Source of the DNA: an uncultured Bacteroidales bacterium
Lineage (GTDB): Bacteria > Bacteroidota > Bacteroidia > Bacteroidales > UBA932
DNA: 32,654 bases
Direction: 5' to 3'
NCBI GenBank assembly: GCA_905235775.1
Contig: CAJOMY010000003.1
Span: 1 to 32,654 of the forward strand
The notes below the pieces were generated by a model. It saw only the letters and a program-made list of their open reading frames with translations, was not told the DNA's origin and made no database searches. The translations under genes were made by a program, and so were the position numbers. Of the stretch, positions 7,128 through 15,359 are shown in pieces. The number at the start of each line of letters is the position of its first letter. Positions within the stretch are counted from its first letter, which is position 1.

Positions 7128-7742
7128 ATGAAAAAGATAGCGCTCTTTTTGGCCGCAATTCTGCTTGCTGGAAGCGGGATGGCCTCGGCTCAGCAGAATA
7201 CTCTTTCTGCGAAACAGATGAAGGAAATCACGAAGGATGCAAAAAAACAGGCCAAGGAACTCGCCCGTCAGGGCTGGCAGATATCCGGCCCGGTGTCCAT
7301 GGAACGGGCGATCGAGGATGCCCTGGTGCGCATCGCCAACGGTGCGGAGCCGATTACGGGAGAAGTGACCGGCCGGCGCGACATCGTCGTGGCCAGGACT
7401 GCCGCCCGCAATGCCGCGATCAACCAGTACGTAGAAACTTCCCAGTCCATGGTCAAGGCCCATATCGAAACGGAACTGGGAGCCGTCAACGAGGAGGATA
7501 TCAATAATTTGGTTGCCGGATACGAACGTGTAGCTGTCAAAGAAATCGACGGGGAATTCAAACATGTCTATTCGCTGACCCGCAACGTAGGGGGACGTTA
7601 TGATGTCCAGAGCCTCTTTGTTGTAGATCCCGATGCGGCCGCCGCGGCCCGGCGCCGTGCGCTCAAGAGCGCTGCGGAAGAAGCGGATCTCATCAACAAA
7701 TACGGAGACAAGATCAAGGACTTCATCAATTCCGGGTTTTAA
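7128..7742 (+). CDS. Exported protein of unknown function, LPP20-like helical fold
   Basis: 204 residues. A clear signal peptide (lysines, 14-residue hydrophobic core, ASAQQ cleavage near residue 22) directs it to the periplasm. The mature part is mostly helical and charged, with a Lys-rich segment (AKQMKEITKDAKKQAKEL), a GRRDIVVARTAARNAAINQY stretch resembling the core of LPP20/plasminogen-binding-like proteins, and an Ala/Arg-rich C-terminal helix. There is no lipobox and no catalytic motif. The stop is 14 nt before the next gene, and the three genes to 10201 look like one operon. I infer an envelope-related role from localisation and neighbours only. Confidence 0.7.
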   Translation: MKKIALFLAAILLAGSGMASAQQNTLSAKQMKEITKDAKKQAKELARQGWQISGPVSMERAIEDALVRIANGAEPITGEVTGRRDIVVARTAARNAAINQYVETSQSMVKAHIETELGAVNEEDINNLVAGYERVAVKEIDGEFKHVYSLTRNVGGRYDVQSLFVVDPDAAAAARRRALKSAAEEADLINKYGDKIKDFINSGF

Positions 7743-7756
7743 CCAGCCATAGCACG

Positions 7757-8611
7757 ATGAAACGGATTCTAACTTGTTGTCTGGTCCTGCTTCTTGCCAG
7801 CCTGGGAGCCCAGGCCCAGCGGGCCCGGTCGGAAAGCATCCGGCCGGCGTGGCTCAAAGCCCAGCCCGTCCCGTCCAACGGTACCTTCCATTATGTCGTG
7901 AAACAGGACTTCGCCGCCAGCCTTGAAGAGGCGCGGCGGAAATGCTTGAACGACCTGGTCTTGGAAAGCGGCTTGGAGGGAGGCATGGTGGTTGTGACCG
8001 ATATCAATTCCCGGGTTTCCGATGAAATGGTGTGGGAAAATGGCCGCCTGGTCAACCGGGGAGGCGACAGCTTCGACGCCACCACGCGGATGACGGGCAG
8101 CGAGCATACGCTGGCCGTCAAGAACATCGCCGAGTACTGGGAGCGCGACGCGACAGGCAACTATCATCTTTATAACCTGTTCGCGCGGTCCAATTCCGGG
8201 CAGACCGCCCGATTTGACGAAGTGGCGCTGACGACCCGATACGGCGCACGCGGTGTCTGGCGTTCGGCAATCGTCCCCGGTTGGGGTCAGATGTACAAGG
8301 GCTCCACCGGCAAGGGTATTGCCATGCTTGCCGGCGTGGTTGTATCCGCCGGAGGAATTGTTTTCTGCGAAAACGTCCGGAGTTCGTACATCAAGCAGAT
8401 GAACAACGCCATGCATGACGAATCCAAAGCCCGCTCCTATTATACGACAGCACAGAATTATGCGGTGTACCGGAATATCTGTATCGGTGCGTGTGCCGCG
8501 ATTTATCTTTATAGCCTGATTGATGCTGCCGTGGCTCCCGGAGGCACCAGGATTGTTCCGATAATCACCTCAGACGGGGGCGCCGGCCTTTCCTATCGGA
8601 CGAATTTTTAA
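7757..8611 (+). CDS. Exported/membrane protein with DUF5683-like GWGQ segment
   Basis: 284 residues with an N-terminal signal peptide ending around AQAQR (residue 21). Residues 28-145 form a soluble alpha/beta domain beginning PAWLKAQPVPS and including an LEEAR helix, reminiscent of the LPP20-type domain suspected in the upstream gene. From about 165 the motif RSAIVPGWGQMYKGSTGKG (170-187) resembles DUF5683-type proteins, where it precedes membrane helices. Hydrophobic helices lie at about 188-205 and 239-260, separated by a polar linker. It is therefore likely a periplasmic domain tethered to a membrane by two C-terminal helices. It lies between the 7128 gene and the lipoprotein gene with gaps of 14 and 9 nt. 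Function unknown. Confidence 0.7.
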   Translation: MKRILTCCLVLLLASLGAQAQRARSESIRPAWLKAQPVPSNGTFHYVVKQDFAASLEEARRKCLNDLVLESGLEGGMVVVTDINSRVSDEMVWENGRLVNRGGDSFDATTRMTGSEHTLAVKNIAEYWERDATGNYHLYNLFARSNSGQTARFDEVALTTRYGARGVWRSAIVPGWGQMYKGSTGKGIAMLAGVVVSAGGIVFCENVRSSYIKQMNNAMHDESKARSYYTTAQNYAVYRNICIGACAAIYLYSLIDAAVAPGGTRIVPIITSDGGAGLSYRTNF

Positions 8612-8620
8612 GTTGTTACC

Positions 8621-10201
8621 ATGATGAAACTGAGACCTTTTCTTGCCGCCGCCGCGGCGATGCTGTTTTTATTCGGATGTAAACCCATCGGAGAAGAGCC
8701 GGATTTCAAGGGGAATATCGCCGGGACGGTGTATTCCGCCGGCACGCCGCTTTCCGGCGTGAATGTCGTATTGTCCCCCGGGGGCAATTCGTTTGTGACC
8801 AAGGCGGACGGCTCCTATCTGTTTTCGTCCCTGTCGCCGGGGCAGTACACGGTGTCGTTCTCCCTTCAGGGATACAAAGGGCAGACGAAGACGTTCAACG
8901 TGACGGCAGGGTCCACGACGACCGGGGATGTGACCCTGGAGAAGGATGCCGAGGTCCTGTCTGTGGACAAAACGGTCCTGGATTTCGGCACAGGAACGAC
9001 ATCCCTTTCCTTTGTCCTCACCAACAAAGGGGCGGGCAGCGTGTCTTGGAGTATCGATGTAAACAAGAAGCCGGACTGGCTGACTGTTTCCAAGACAAGT
9101 GGCTCCCTGCAGATGAACGGGACCGCGTCCATTTCGATAGAGGTGGACCGTTCGAAGGTGAGTCTGTCGTCCACCACGGATTCCTGGACGCTGGGAGTCA
9201 GCGCCGATACAGGCCAGAGCGTTTCCGTCAAGATAGAAGTGACTGCCGGCGTCCCTGCCACCCTCACGACCGTTCTGGTCAAGCGGGGGCCGCACGAACT
9301 GAGCATCAAGTGTACGCCCTCCGAGAATACCAGCAAATATGGTGTCCTGCTCAGCAAGAATAACGGTTTCACGCAAGAGCAGCTCATAGATAGAGCAGCA
9401 TACTACACAAAAGAGACAACGATCACCGGATATAATCTGGATGCGGATACGCGTTACACCTTTTATTACATCACCTATAATGAATTCGGACAGTGTGCGG
9501 AGATGGTCAAACAAGGCGCACAGACCGCAGCGGAAGAGAATGAGCCGGCGCCCAAGACGGTGGCTGATTTCATCGGAACGTGGAATATGACCGGCTACGA
9601 CTGGGAAGCCGAAGAGGAAGGATCCTGGTCCGGGTTGGAGATATCCACCTTTACGGAAGACGGAGAAGAATGGGTCAAGGTGTCCAGGTGGGAGGAGCAG
9701 AATTTCTTAAATGCCTTTGGACGTTTCAACGCAGACCGGCAGTGCATCGACCTGTACTCCGGTTATGGTTCCGGTTCCTTCCACTTTAATTCCGCTCCGG
9801 ATGTCAGCTATCGGGCATACTTTTACCCGGTGTATGTGGAAGACGAGGAAAACGCATATTACATCGTGGACGGCAAAGGTCCGGATGACGGGGCGATCGC
9901 TTCGCTTGTCATGGCCGAAGACGGCACACTTTCCCTGACGGGCGCGGCTGACAAGGATTCGCAAGGCCATTATGCCAATGCGTATATGTTCGAATACTAT
10001 AATCTGGAGACCGAGGCTTATGGTGGACACTTCAACATCAAAACGCAGGTCAGGATGACCCGCGCCTCGGCGACTTCCGCCGCCCCTGCGGCCAAACCGG
10101 CTTCCGCCGGGAGACCCGGACCCGCCAGGCCGGCCCGGGTCGGGACAAAGCTTTCGACCGGGCAGGAAGCCGCAATCCTGCAGGCAGTGGAGAATAACTG
10201 A
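8621..10201 (+). CDS. Multidomain lipoprotein: carboxypeptidase-regulatory-like, BACON-like, FN3-like and lipocalin-like parts
   Basis: 526 residues. The signal peptide ends in the lipobox LFGC (C20), so it is a lipoprotein. Residues ~29-92 (GTVYSAGTPLSGVNVVLSPG...YTVSFSLQGY) form a carboxypeptidase-regulatory-like beta-sandwich. Residues ~95-205 look like a BACON domain (LSVDKTVLDFG...PDWLTVSKTSGSL), common in Bacteroidetes surface proteins that bind glycans or mucin. Residues ~207-300 look FN3-like. From ~315 a new domain opens FIGTWNMTGYDWE, as in Bacteroidetes lipocalin-like domains. The end is Ala/Pro/Arg-rich low complexity. Last gene of the three-gene operon; a strong hairpin follows at 10204. 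MMKL gives two possible starts three bases apart. The binding partner is unknown. Confidence 0.75.
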   Translation: MMKLRPFLAAAAAMLFLFGCKPIGEEPDFKGNIAGTVYSAGTPLSGVNVVLSPGGNSFVTKADGSYLFSSLSPGQYTVSFSLQGYKGQTKTFNVTAGSTTTGDVTLEKDAEVLSVDKTVLDFGTGTTSLSFVLTNKGAGSVSWSIDVNKKPDWLTVSKTSGSLQMNGTASISIEVDRSKVSLSSTTDSWTLGVSADTGQSVSVKIEVTAGVPATLTTVLVKRGPHELSIKCTPSENTSKYGVLLSKNNGFTQEQLIDRAAYYTKETTITGYNLDADTRYTFYYITYNEFGQCAEMVKQGAQTAAEENEPAPKTVADFIGTWNMTGYDWEAEEEGSWSGLEISTFTEDGEEWVKVSRWEEQNFLNAFGRFNADRQCIDLYSGYGSGSFHFNSAPDVSYRAYFYPVYVEDEENAYYIVDGKGPDDGAIASLVMAEDGTLSLTGAADKDSQGHYANAYMFEYYNLETEAYGGHFNIKTQVRMTRASATSAAPAAKPASAGRPGPARPARVGTKLSTGQEAAILQAVENN

Positions 10202-10203
10202 AA

Positions 10204-10236
10204 AAAGAAGGCGACCATTTTGGGGTCGCCTTCTTT
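10204..10236. terminator. Bidirectional intrinsic terminator
   Basis: A 13-bp perfect stem (10204-10216 with 10224-10236) has a 7-nt loop. It is preceded by an A-run and followed by TTTGGTTTT, so it can act on both the lipoprotein gene from the left and the GH43 gene converging from the right. Confidence 0.85.
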
Positions 10237-10259
10237 GGTTTTAGTACAGTTATTATTGT

Positions 10260-11258
10260 TTAGTCATCGAGGCCTTCGATGGTCTCGATGGTGCCGTCTT
10301 CGCGGTAGGTCAGTTCGCAGACCTTGAGGCTGCGCAGGCGGTTGATGCCCTTGGAGGGGACGCTGTCGTGGTGGAAGAGCCACCACTTGCCGCCATACTC
10401 CACGATGGAGTGGTGGGTGGTCCAGCCGTACACCGGCGTGAGGATGACGCCCTTGTAGGTGAAGGGGCCGTACGGATTGTCGCCGATGGCGTAGCAAATC
10501 TTGTGCGTGTCGCCGGTGGAGTAGCTGAAATAGTACTTTCCGTTGTATTTGTGCATCCAGCTGGCTTCGAAGAAGCGGCGCTCGTTGTCCTCCACCTTGA
10601 CCGGGGTGCCGTCCCCGTCCAGGAGGACGACCGGTTTCGGCTCCTCGGCGAACTGGAGCATGTCCTTGCCGAGCTTGACGACGCGGGCCGGAATGGCCGG
10701 CTGGCCGTCGGCGGGGTAGGAGGTGCCGTTGTCTTTGGCGAGGTTGTCCTCGTAGCGCTGGAGCTGGCCGCCCCAGATGCCGCCGAAGTACATGTAGTAC
10801 TCGTCGTCGGCGTCGTCGTGCAGGATGGCGTAGTCGATCGAGTAGCTGCCGCGGACCGGGTCTGGCTGGGCCTTGAACGGGCCGGTCGGGCTGTCGGAGA
10901 TGGCGACGCCGCAGCGGAAGATGTCAGTCTTGTCCTTGGCGGGGAAGTACATGTAGTACTTGCCGTCGCGGCCTTTGACGACCTCGTTGTCCCACAGCTG
11001 GCGGCGGGCCCAGGGAATGTTCTTGATGTCGAGGGCGACGCCATGGTCCTTGATCGGGGAAGTCATCGGATCCGGGCCTTCCAGGGACAGGACGTGGTAG
11101 TCCTTCATGTCATATTCGCTGCCGAAGTCGTCGTCCGGAGCGGCGGACTCCCAGTCATGGGAGGGGTAGATGTAGAGCTTGCCGTCGAACACGTGCACGG
11201 ACGGATCCGCCATGTAGTCGGCGGGGAGGAGGTAGCGTTTCTGAACTTTCTTTGCCAT
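10260..11258 (-). CDS. Glycoside hydrolase family 43 (beta-xylosidase / alpha-arabinofuranosidase)
   Basis: 332 residues forming a single five-bladed propeller domain. The three GH43 acids are visible: D18 in YMADPSVHVFDGKLY (general base), D142 in SIDYAI (pKa modulator) and E231 in FFEASW (general acid). H282/H283 lie in the TTHH motif near the metal site. It is short and lacks the C-terminal beta-sandwich of many GH43 enzymes, fitting a GH43_1-like subfamily by resemblance. There is no signal peptide, so it is predicted to act in the cytoplasm on imported xylo- or arabinoxylo-oligosaccharides. It follows the GPH transporter gene by 13 nt, and the pair forms an import-and-hydrolyse unit. Xylosidase versus arabinosidase cannot be decided from sequence. 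Confidence 0.9.
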   Translation of the reverse strand: MAKKVQKRYLLPADYMADPSVHVFDGKLYIYPSHDWESAAPDDDFGSEYDMKDYHVLSLEGPDPMTSPIKDHGVALDIKNIPWARRQLWDNEVVKGRDGKYYMYFPAKDKTDIFRCGVAISDSPTGPFKAQPDPVRGSYSIDYAILHDDADDEYYMYFGGIWGGQLQRYEDNLAKDNGTSYPADGQPAIPARVVKLGKDMLQFAEEPKPVVLLDGDGTPVKVEDNERRFFEASWMHKYNGKYYFSYSTGDTHKICYAIGDNPYGPFTYKGVILTPVYGWTTHHSIVEYGGKWWLFHHDSVPSKGINRLRSLKVCELTYREDGTIETIEGLDD

Positions 11259-11271
11259 AACTTATTGGTTA

Positions 11272-12720
11272 TTATGCGTTAAGGTGTCTTGCTTCGATGG
11301 CCTGGTTGATCTCGTCCATCTTCTCGTCGCTGAGTTCATACTTGCTGATGATCCAGATGGCGAGCAGGAGCAGGATGGCGGGGATCACGCAGACCAGCCA
11401 GAGGATGCCCTGCAGGGCCAGCGGCGTCTGCGTGGCTGCTTCGGCGTTGAAGCCGACCCAGGCGAGCACGAGTCCCGGAACCACGCCGCCGAGAGCCATG
11501 CCGGCCTTGAAGAAGATGCCGGTCAGGGCGTTGACGATGCCGGCGATGCGCTTGCCGGAGGTATATTCACCGTAGGCGATGACTTCGGGGACGAGGGCCC
11601 ACATGTAGCCGGTGGCGGTGATGATGCCGGTGGACTTCACGAACTGGGCGATGCACAGCAGCACGAAGTTGCTCTTGGTGGCCGGGATGGACACGAAGGT
11701 GTACATCAGGGCCATGCCCACGACGGCGACGCCGAGGAAGAGGTAGAACATGCCTTTCTTGCCGATCTTGCGCTTGATGGCGGGCACGAGCGGCATGAAG
11801 ATGAAGGCCGGGATGGTGCCGAGCCACATGAACAGGGTGGTCAGCAGCGGGGTGGCCTCGACGTTGTAGCTCATGAAGTAGGCGTCGGCAGCGTTGCTCA
11901 CGCTCATCATCGCGAAGGCGGTGATGAAGAAGAAAGCCACGACGCGCAGCGGCTTATTGCGGCCGAACTCCATCCACAGGTCGCTGACCTTGACGTTGGC
12001 GGACTCCTTGGCGTCCATGACGATCTTCTCCTTGCACTGCGTGAAGCAGAAGACCAGCAGGGCGAGGCCGACGGCGGCGAAGATGGCGTAGGTGATGAAC
12101 CAAGCGCTGCCGGCTTCCGGGGTGTTGTACACGGCGACGGACTTGCCGGTCGCGGGGTCCAGGACCTTCGGGGCGAAGATGGCGATGATGATCGGCAGGG
12201 ACTTCACGCAGAGGGCGCCGAGGTTGGCCATGAACATGCGCGTGGAGGTCAGGATGGTGATCTCTTCGGTGTCGCGGGTCAGGGAGGCGTTCAGCGCGCC
12301 GTACGGGACATTCACGAGGGTGTAGCACATGGACATGCCGACGTAGGTGACGTAGGCGTAGATCAGCTTCACGGTGTCGGACGAGGCGGCCAGTCCGTTC
12401 CAGAAGCACAGGATGGCCAGACCCACCAGCGGAATGCCGCCCAGAATGAGCCAGGAGCGGTATTTACCCCACTTCGGGTTGCCTTTGTCGACGATGGTGC
12501 CGACCACCGGGTCCCAGAGCACGTCCACGAGGCGCACGACCAGGAACATCAGGGCGGCGGGACCGGGCTTGAGCCCGAAAACGTTGGTGTAGAAGAAGAG
12601 AAGCCAGATGCTGACGGTCTGATAGATGAGGTTCTGCGCCATGTCGCCGGCGCCGAATCCGATGCGCTGCATCCAGCTCAGTTTGTAGAAGCCCTTGGCT
12701 TCGTTGGGATTGTTGGCCAT
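11272..12720 (-). CDS. GPH-family sugar:cation symporter (MFS superfamily), probable xyloside transporter
   Basis: 482 residues, about twelve membrane helices. The N-terminal region WMQRIGFGAGDMAQNLIYQ is the glycoside-pentoside-hexuronide (MelB/XynB-like) signature. RLVDVLWDPVVGTIVDK carries the conserved Asp residues that bind the coupling cation in MelB. KWGKYRSWLI is the cytoplasmic loop motif. It would import xylo-oligosaccharides or aldouronic-acid derivatives across the inner membrane. It heads an operon with GH43 (13-nt gap), and a -7 element lies 36 nt upstream. The placement between GH43 and GH115 in a xylan-type locus supports a xyloside or uronate-xyloside substrate, but specificity is inference. 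Confidence 0.9.
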   Translation of the reverse strand: MANNPNEAKGFYKLSWMQRIGFGAGDMAQNLIYQTVSIWLLFFYTNVFGLKPGPAALMFLVVRLVDVLWDPVVGTIVDKGNPKWGKYRSWLILGGIPLVGLAILCFWNGLAASSDTVKLIYAYVTYVGMSMCYTLVNVPYGALNASLTRDTEEITILTSTRMFMANLGALCVKSLPIIIAIFAPKVLDPATGKSVAVYNTPEAGSAWFITYAIFAAVGLALLVFCFTQCKEKIVMDAKESANVKVSDLWMEFGRNKPLRVVAFFFITAFAMMSVSNAADAYFMSYNVEATPLLTTLFMWLGTIPAFIFMPLVPAIKRKIGKKGMFYLFLGVAVVGMALMYTFVSIPATKSNFVLLCIAQFVKSTGIITATGYMWALVPEVIAYGEYTSGKRIAGIVNALTGIFFKAGMALGGVVPGLVLAWVGFNAEAATQTPLALQGILWLVCVIPAILLLLAIWIISKYELSDEKMDEINQAIEARHLNA

Positions 12721-12734
12721 AGGTTATTGTTTTG

Positions 12735-12763
12735 AATACGTATTATCGAGTCTAACAAATATA
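12735..12763 (-). promoter_or_regulatory. Promoter and leader palindrome of the transporter-GH43 operon
   Basis: On the minus strand TATATTTG (12763-12756) matches TAnnTTTG. In the leader, 11 nt further on, is the 10-bp perfect palindrome AATACGTATT (12744-12735), a possible operator. The MFS ATG is at 12720. Confidence 0.5.
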
Positions 12764-12818
12764 GGAATAATCCGGAACATTGTGTCCCGGATTCCATCCA
12801 AAAAGCACCAAGAATCCG

Positions 12819-15356
12819 TCATTCGGCGGCGCGGACGGCCGCGGACTCTTCCCCGAAGAGGAATTGCGGGGTGTAGCCGCCGTAGTCGACCACGATTTTC
12901 TCAAACACGATGCCCGGGTCCAGCGGGCGCAGCGAGAGGGTTGCCCAGCCGCCCCGTGCAGGCAGTTCGGACACGGTCTCGACCACGCGGCGCGCCACGG
13001 TCGGGTAGTAGACGGAGTAGATGTTGGCCGGGTCTTCGTTGAGGCGTTCGTTGAAGAACTGCACCTGCGAGGCGCCGTCCAGCTCGACTTCATAGCGGTG
13101 GCCGCTGTTGTTGAAGGCCAGGGTGGACTTGGTCACGACGTGCACCTTCACGGATGTCGTACCCTCCGGCAGTTGCACGCGGTAGCGCAGGACGCCGCCG
13201 TCCGTCGCCACGGTGTAGGGCATGAGTGCGACGCCGCTGAGGGTGCGGCCCATGTGCGGAATGACGGTCCAGGCCGCGTCCGCAGCGCTCTCCGCCGCGA
13301 ACCAGTGCTCCGCTTCGATGGCGGTATAGCCGTGCGGGTCGGACCCGAAGGAGAATCCGCCCGGGGCCGCATCGCCGATGCGGCGGATCTCCGGCAGGCG
13401 GTCGGCGGGGAAGTTGTCGTTCCAGCTGCGGTAGCCGATGTGCTTCTGGGTCATCATGCCGTTCCACTTGCCGCCGGACATCTCCTGGTTGTACTGCCGC
13501 ATCAGGAAGGCATCGCGCGCGAAGCATTTCTCCACGAGGTCCGCCCAGCGGTCTGCGGCCGGGTCGCCCTTGGCATGGAGGTCATGGTTCATCGCCTGCG
13601 CGTAGTACATCTCATAAAGGTTGGAGAGGGCCTGCACCGGGAAGAGGACAAGCTGCCGGTAACTGTCGCGGCGGGCGGGGTCGAGCGAGAGGAACTGCCG
13701 CAGGGCCTCGGCCTCGAGGCGGGCGAAGTCGTCGCTGACGCGCTTGAATTCGCCGGAGGCGAGGTCGTAGGTGGTGCGGTCCATCATTTCGGCCGTGGTG
13801 CGGCCGCTGTACTTGCAGTAGAGGTTGAGGATGCGCGCCGCCTCGTCGGCCTGGTCTTCGCCGAAGGCTGCGGCGCAGAAGGCGCGGGTGTGCTCCTGAA
13901 GCCTGTCCACGGTGAAGGTCTCCGGGCGGCGGGCCATGGCCAGGAAGAGGTCGATCGGGTATTCCATCGGCTTGAGGTCGCCGACATTCAGCACCCAGAG
14001 CCGGTCCACCCCGTAGGCCCAGGTCAGCTGGAGCTGCTCCCACATGTTCTGGATCGGCGTGACGTTCAGCCACTTGGAGTTGCGCGGGGCGCCCACGTAG
14101 TCCACGTGGTAATAGATGCCCCAGCCGCCCTTGCGCTTGCGTTCCTCTGCGGTCGGAAGCTTGCGCACGTCGCCCCAGTTGTCGTCGCTCAGCAGGATGG
14201 TCACGTCGTCGGGCACGCGCAGCCCCAGGTCGTAGTACTGCTGGACCTCTTTGTAGAGGGCCCAGACCTGCGGCCGCTGCTCCGCGGGCTTCCCGGTGAT
14301 CTTACGGATGATCTGGCGCTGGTTCTTGATGATGGTCTCGAGGAGTTTGATGTACCTCGCCTCTTCGCCTTCCTTGGCCATGGCGGCGTCGCCGTCGCCC
14401 CGCATGCCGATGGTGATCAGATCCTCCGTATCCTTGGCGCGCTCCACGCCTTCGGTGAAGAATCGGTCCAGGACCTTGCGGTTGGTCGTATAGTCCCAGG
14501 GGCCGTCGGCGCCGCGCCGGCGGACCCATTCCTGATGGTTGCGCGCCATGGGTTCATGGTGCGAGGTGCCCATGATGATGCCCATATCGTCGGCCGTCCG
14601 GCTGTTCTCCGGGTCGTCGGCATAGAAGGCCCAGTCCCACATGGCGGGCCAGAGGAAGTTGGCGCGCAGGCGGAGCAGAAGCTCGAACACGCGGGCATAG
14701 AAGCGGTGGTCGCCGTAGTCCGTGCCGTAGGTGTTCTTGACCCAGCCGGTCAGGCAGGGGGCCTCGTCGTTGAGGAAGATGCCGCGGTAGCGCACGGCCG
14801 GGGAGGCGACGGAGTAGGTGCCGGGGGCCATCGAGAGGTCCTCACGGTACTCCACGGCCACGTCGGCCCAGTCGTACCAGGGCGAAACGCCGATCTGCTC
14901 GGAGATCTCGTAAATGCCGTAGATGGTGCCGCGCATGTCGGCGCCGACGATGACGAGCGCGTCGTCATAGCCCGGGACGGCGCTGCCGAGCGTCTGGATG
15001 AAGTAGCTCTCGAACTGCCCCTTCAGGGGGGAGGGGTCGATCAGCCCCCGGGCGGCGAGGGCGCGGACGAGCGGGCTGTCCACGCTGCCGGCGAGGATGG
15101 CGCGCGGGCCGGCATCCGGGGCGACCGAGCCGCAGACGCGGCCGAAATCGGCCCGGAGGTTCCCGGCGGCGATCTGGATGCCCTTCGCGTCGGCGGGGTC
15201 GGTGACCACGGCGGCGGGGACGCCCCGTTCAATCAGGGAAAAACGGCCCGGGGCCGTGCGGGTTTCGGTGATGCCGGGGTGGTCGATGGCGCCGGCGGAC
15301 AGGCAGATCAGCATCGGGGCTGCCAGCAGGAGGGTTCGTTTCAGGATATTCATCAT
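12819..15356 (-). CDS. Glycoside hydrolase family 115 alpha-glucuronidase
   Basis: 845 residues with a signal peptide (MMNILKRTLLLAAPMLICLSAG, cleavage near AGA-ID), so periplasmic or exported. GH115 hallmarks appear in order: a small N-terminal domain ending GADMRGTIYGIYEIS; the barrel with YRGIFLNDEAP, NFLWPAMWDW and MGTSHHEPMARN; then GMRGDGDAAM, LLSDDNWGDVRKLP and WVLNVGDLKPMEYP. A C-terminal beta-rich region (from ~690, EAEHWFAA) is as in BoAgu115A-type enzymes. GH115 removes (4-O-methyl)glucuronic acid from both internal and terminal xylose residues of glucuronoxylan. The start lies 3 nt after the stop of the hybrid regulator, so regulator and enzyme are one transcription unit. It complements the GH67 enzyme at 24819. 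Confidence 0.93.
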   Translation of the reverse strand: MMNILKRTLLLAAPMLICLSAGAIDHPGITETRTAPGRFSLIERGVPAAVVTDPADAKGIQIAAGNLRADFGRVCGSVAPDAGPRAILAGSVDSPLVRALAARGLIDPSPLKGQFESYFIQTLGSAVPGYDDALVIVGADMRGTIYGIYEISEQIGVSPWYDWADVAVEYREDLSMAPGTYSVASPAVRYRGIFLNDEAPCLTGWVKNTYGTDYGDHRFYARVFELLLRLRANFLWPAMWDWAFYADDPENSRTADDMGIIMGTSHHEPMARNHQEWVRRRGADGPWDYTTNRKVLDRFFTEGVERAKDTEDLITIGMRGDGDAAMAKEGEEARYIKLLETIIKNQRQIIRKITGKPAEQRPQVWALYKEVQQYYDLGLRVPDDVTILLSDDNWGDVRKLPTAEERKRKGGWGIYYHVDYVGAPRNSKWLNVTPIQNMWEQLQLTWAYGVDRLWVLNVGDLKPMEYPIDLFLAMARRPETFTVDRLQEHTRAFCAAAFGEDQADEAARILNLYCKYSGRTTAEMMDRTTYDLASGEFKRVSDDFARLEAEALRQFLSLDPARRDSYRQLVLFPVQALSNLYEMYYAQAMNHDLHAKGDPAADRWADLVEKCFARDAFLMRQYNQEMSGGKWNGMMTQKHIGYRSWNDNFPADRLPEIRRIGDAAPGGFSFGSDPHGYTAIEAEHWFAAESAADAAWTVIPHMGRTLSGVALMPYTVATDGGVLRYRVQLPEGTTSVKVHVVTKSTLAFNNSGHRYEVELDGASQVQFFNERLNEDPANIYSVYYPTVARRVVETVSELPARGGWATLSLRPLDPGIVFEKIVVDYGGYTPQFLFGEESAAVRAAE

Positions 15357-15359
15357 GGT

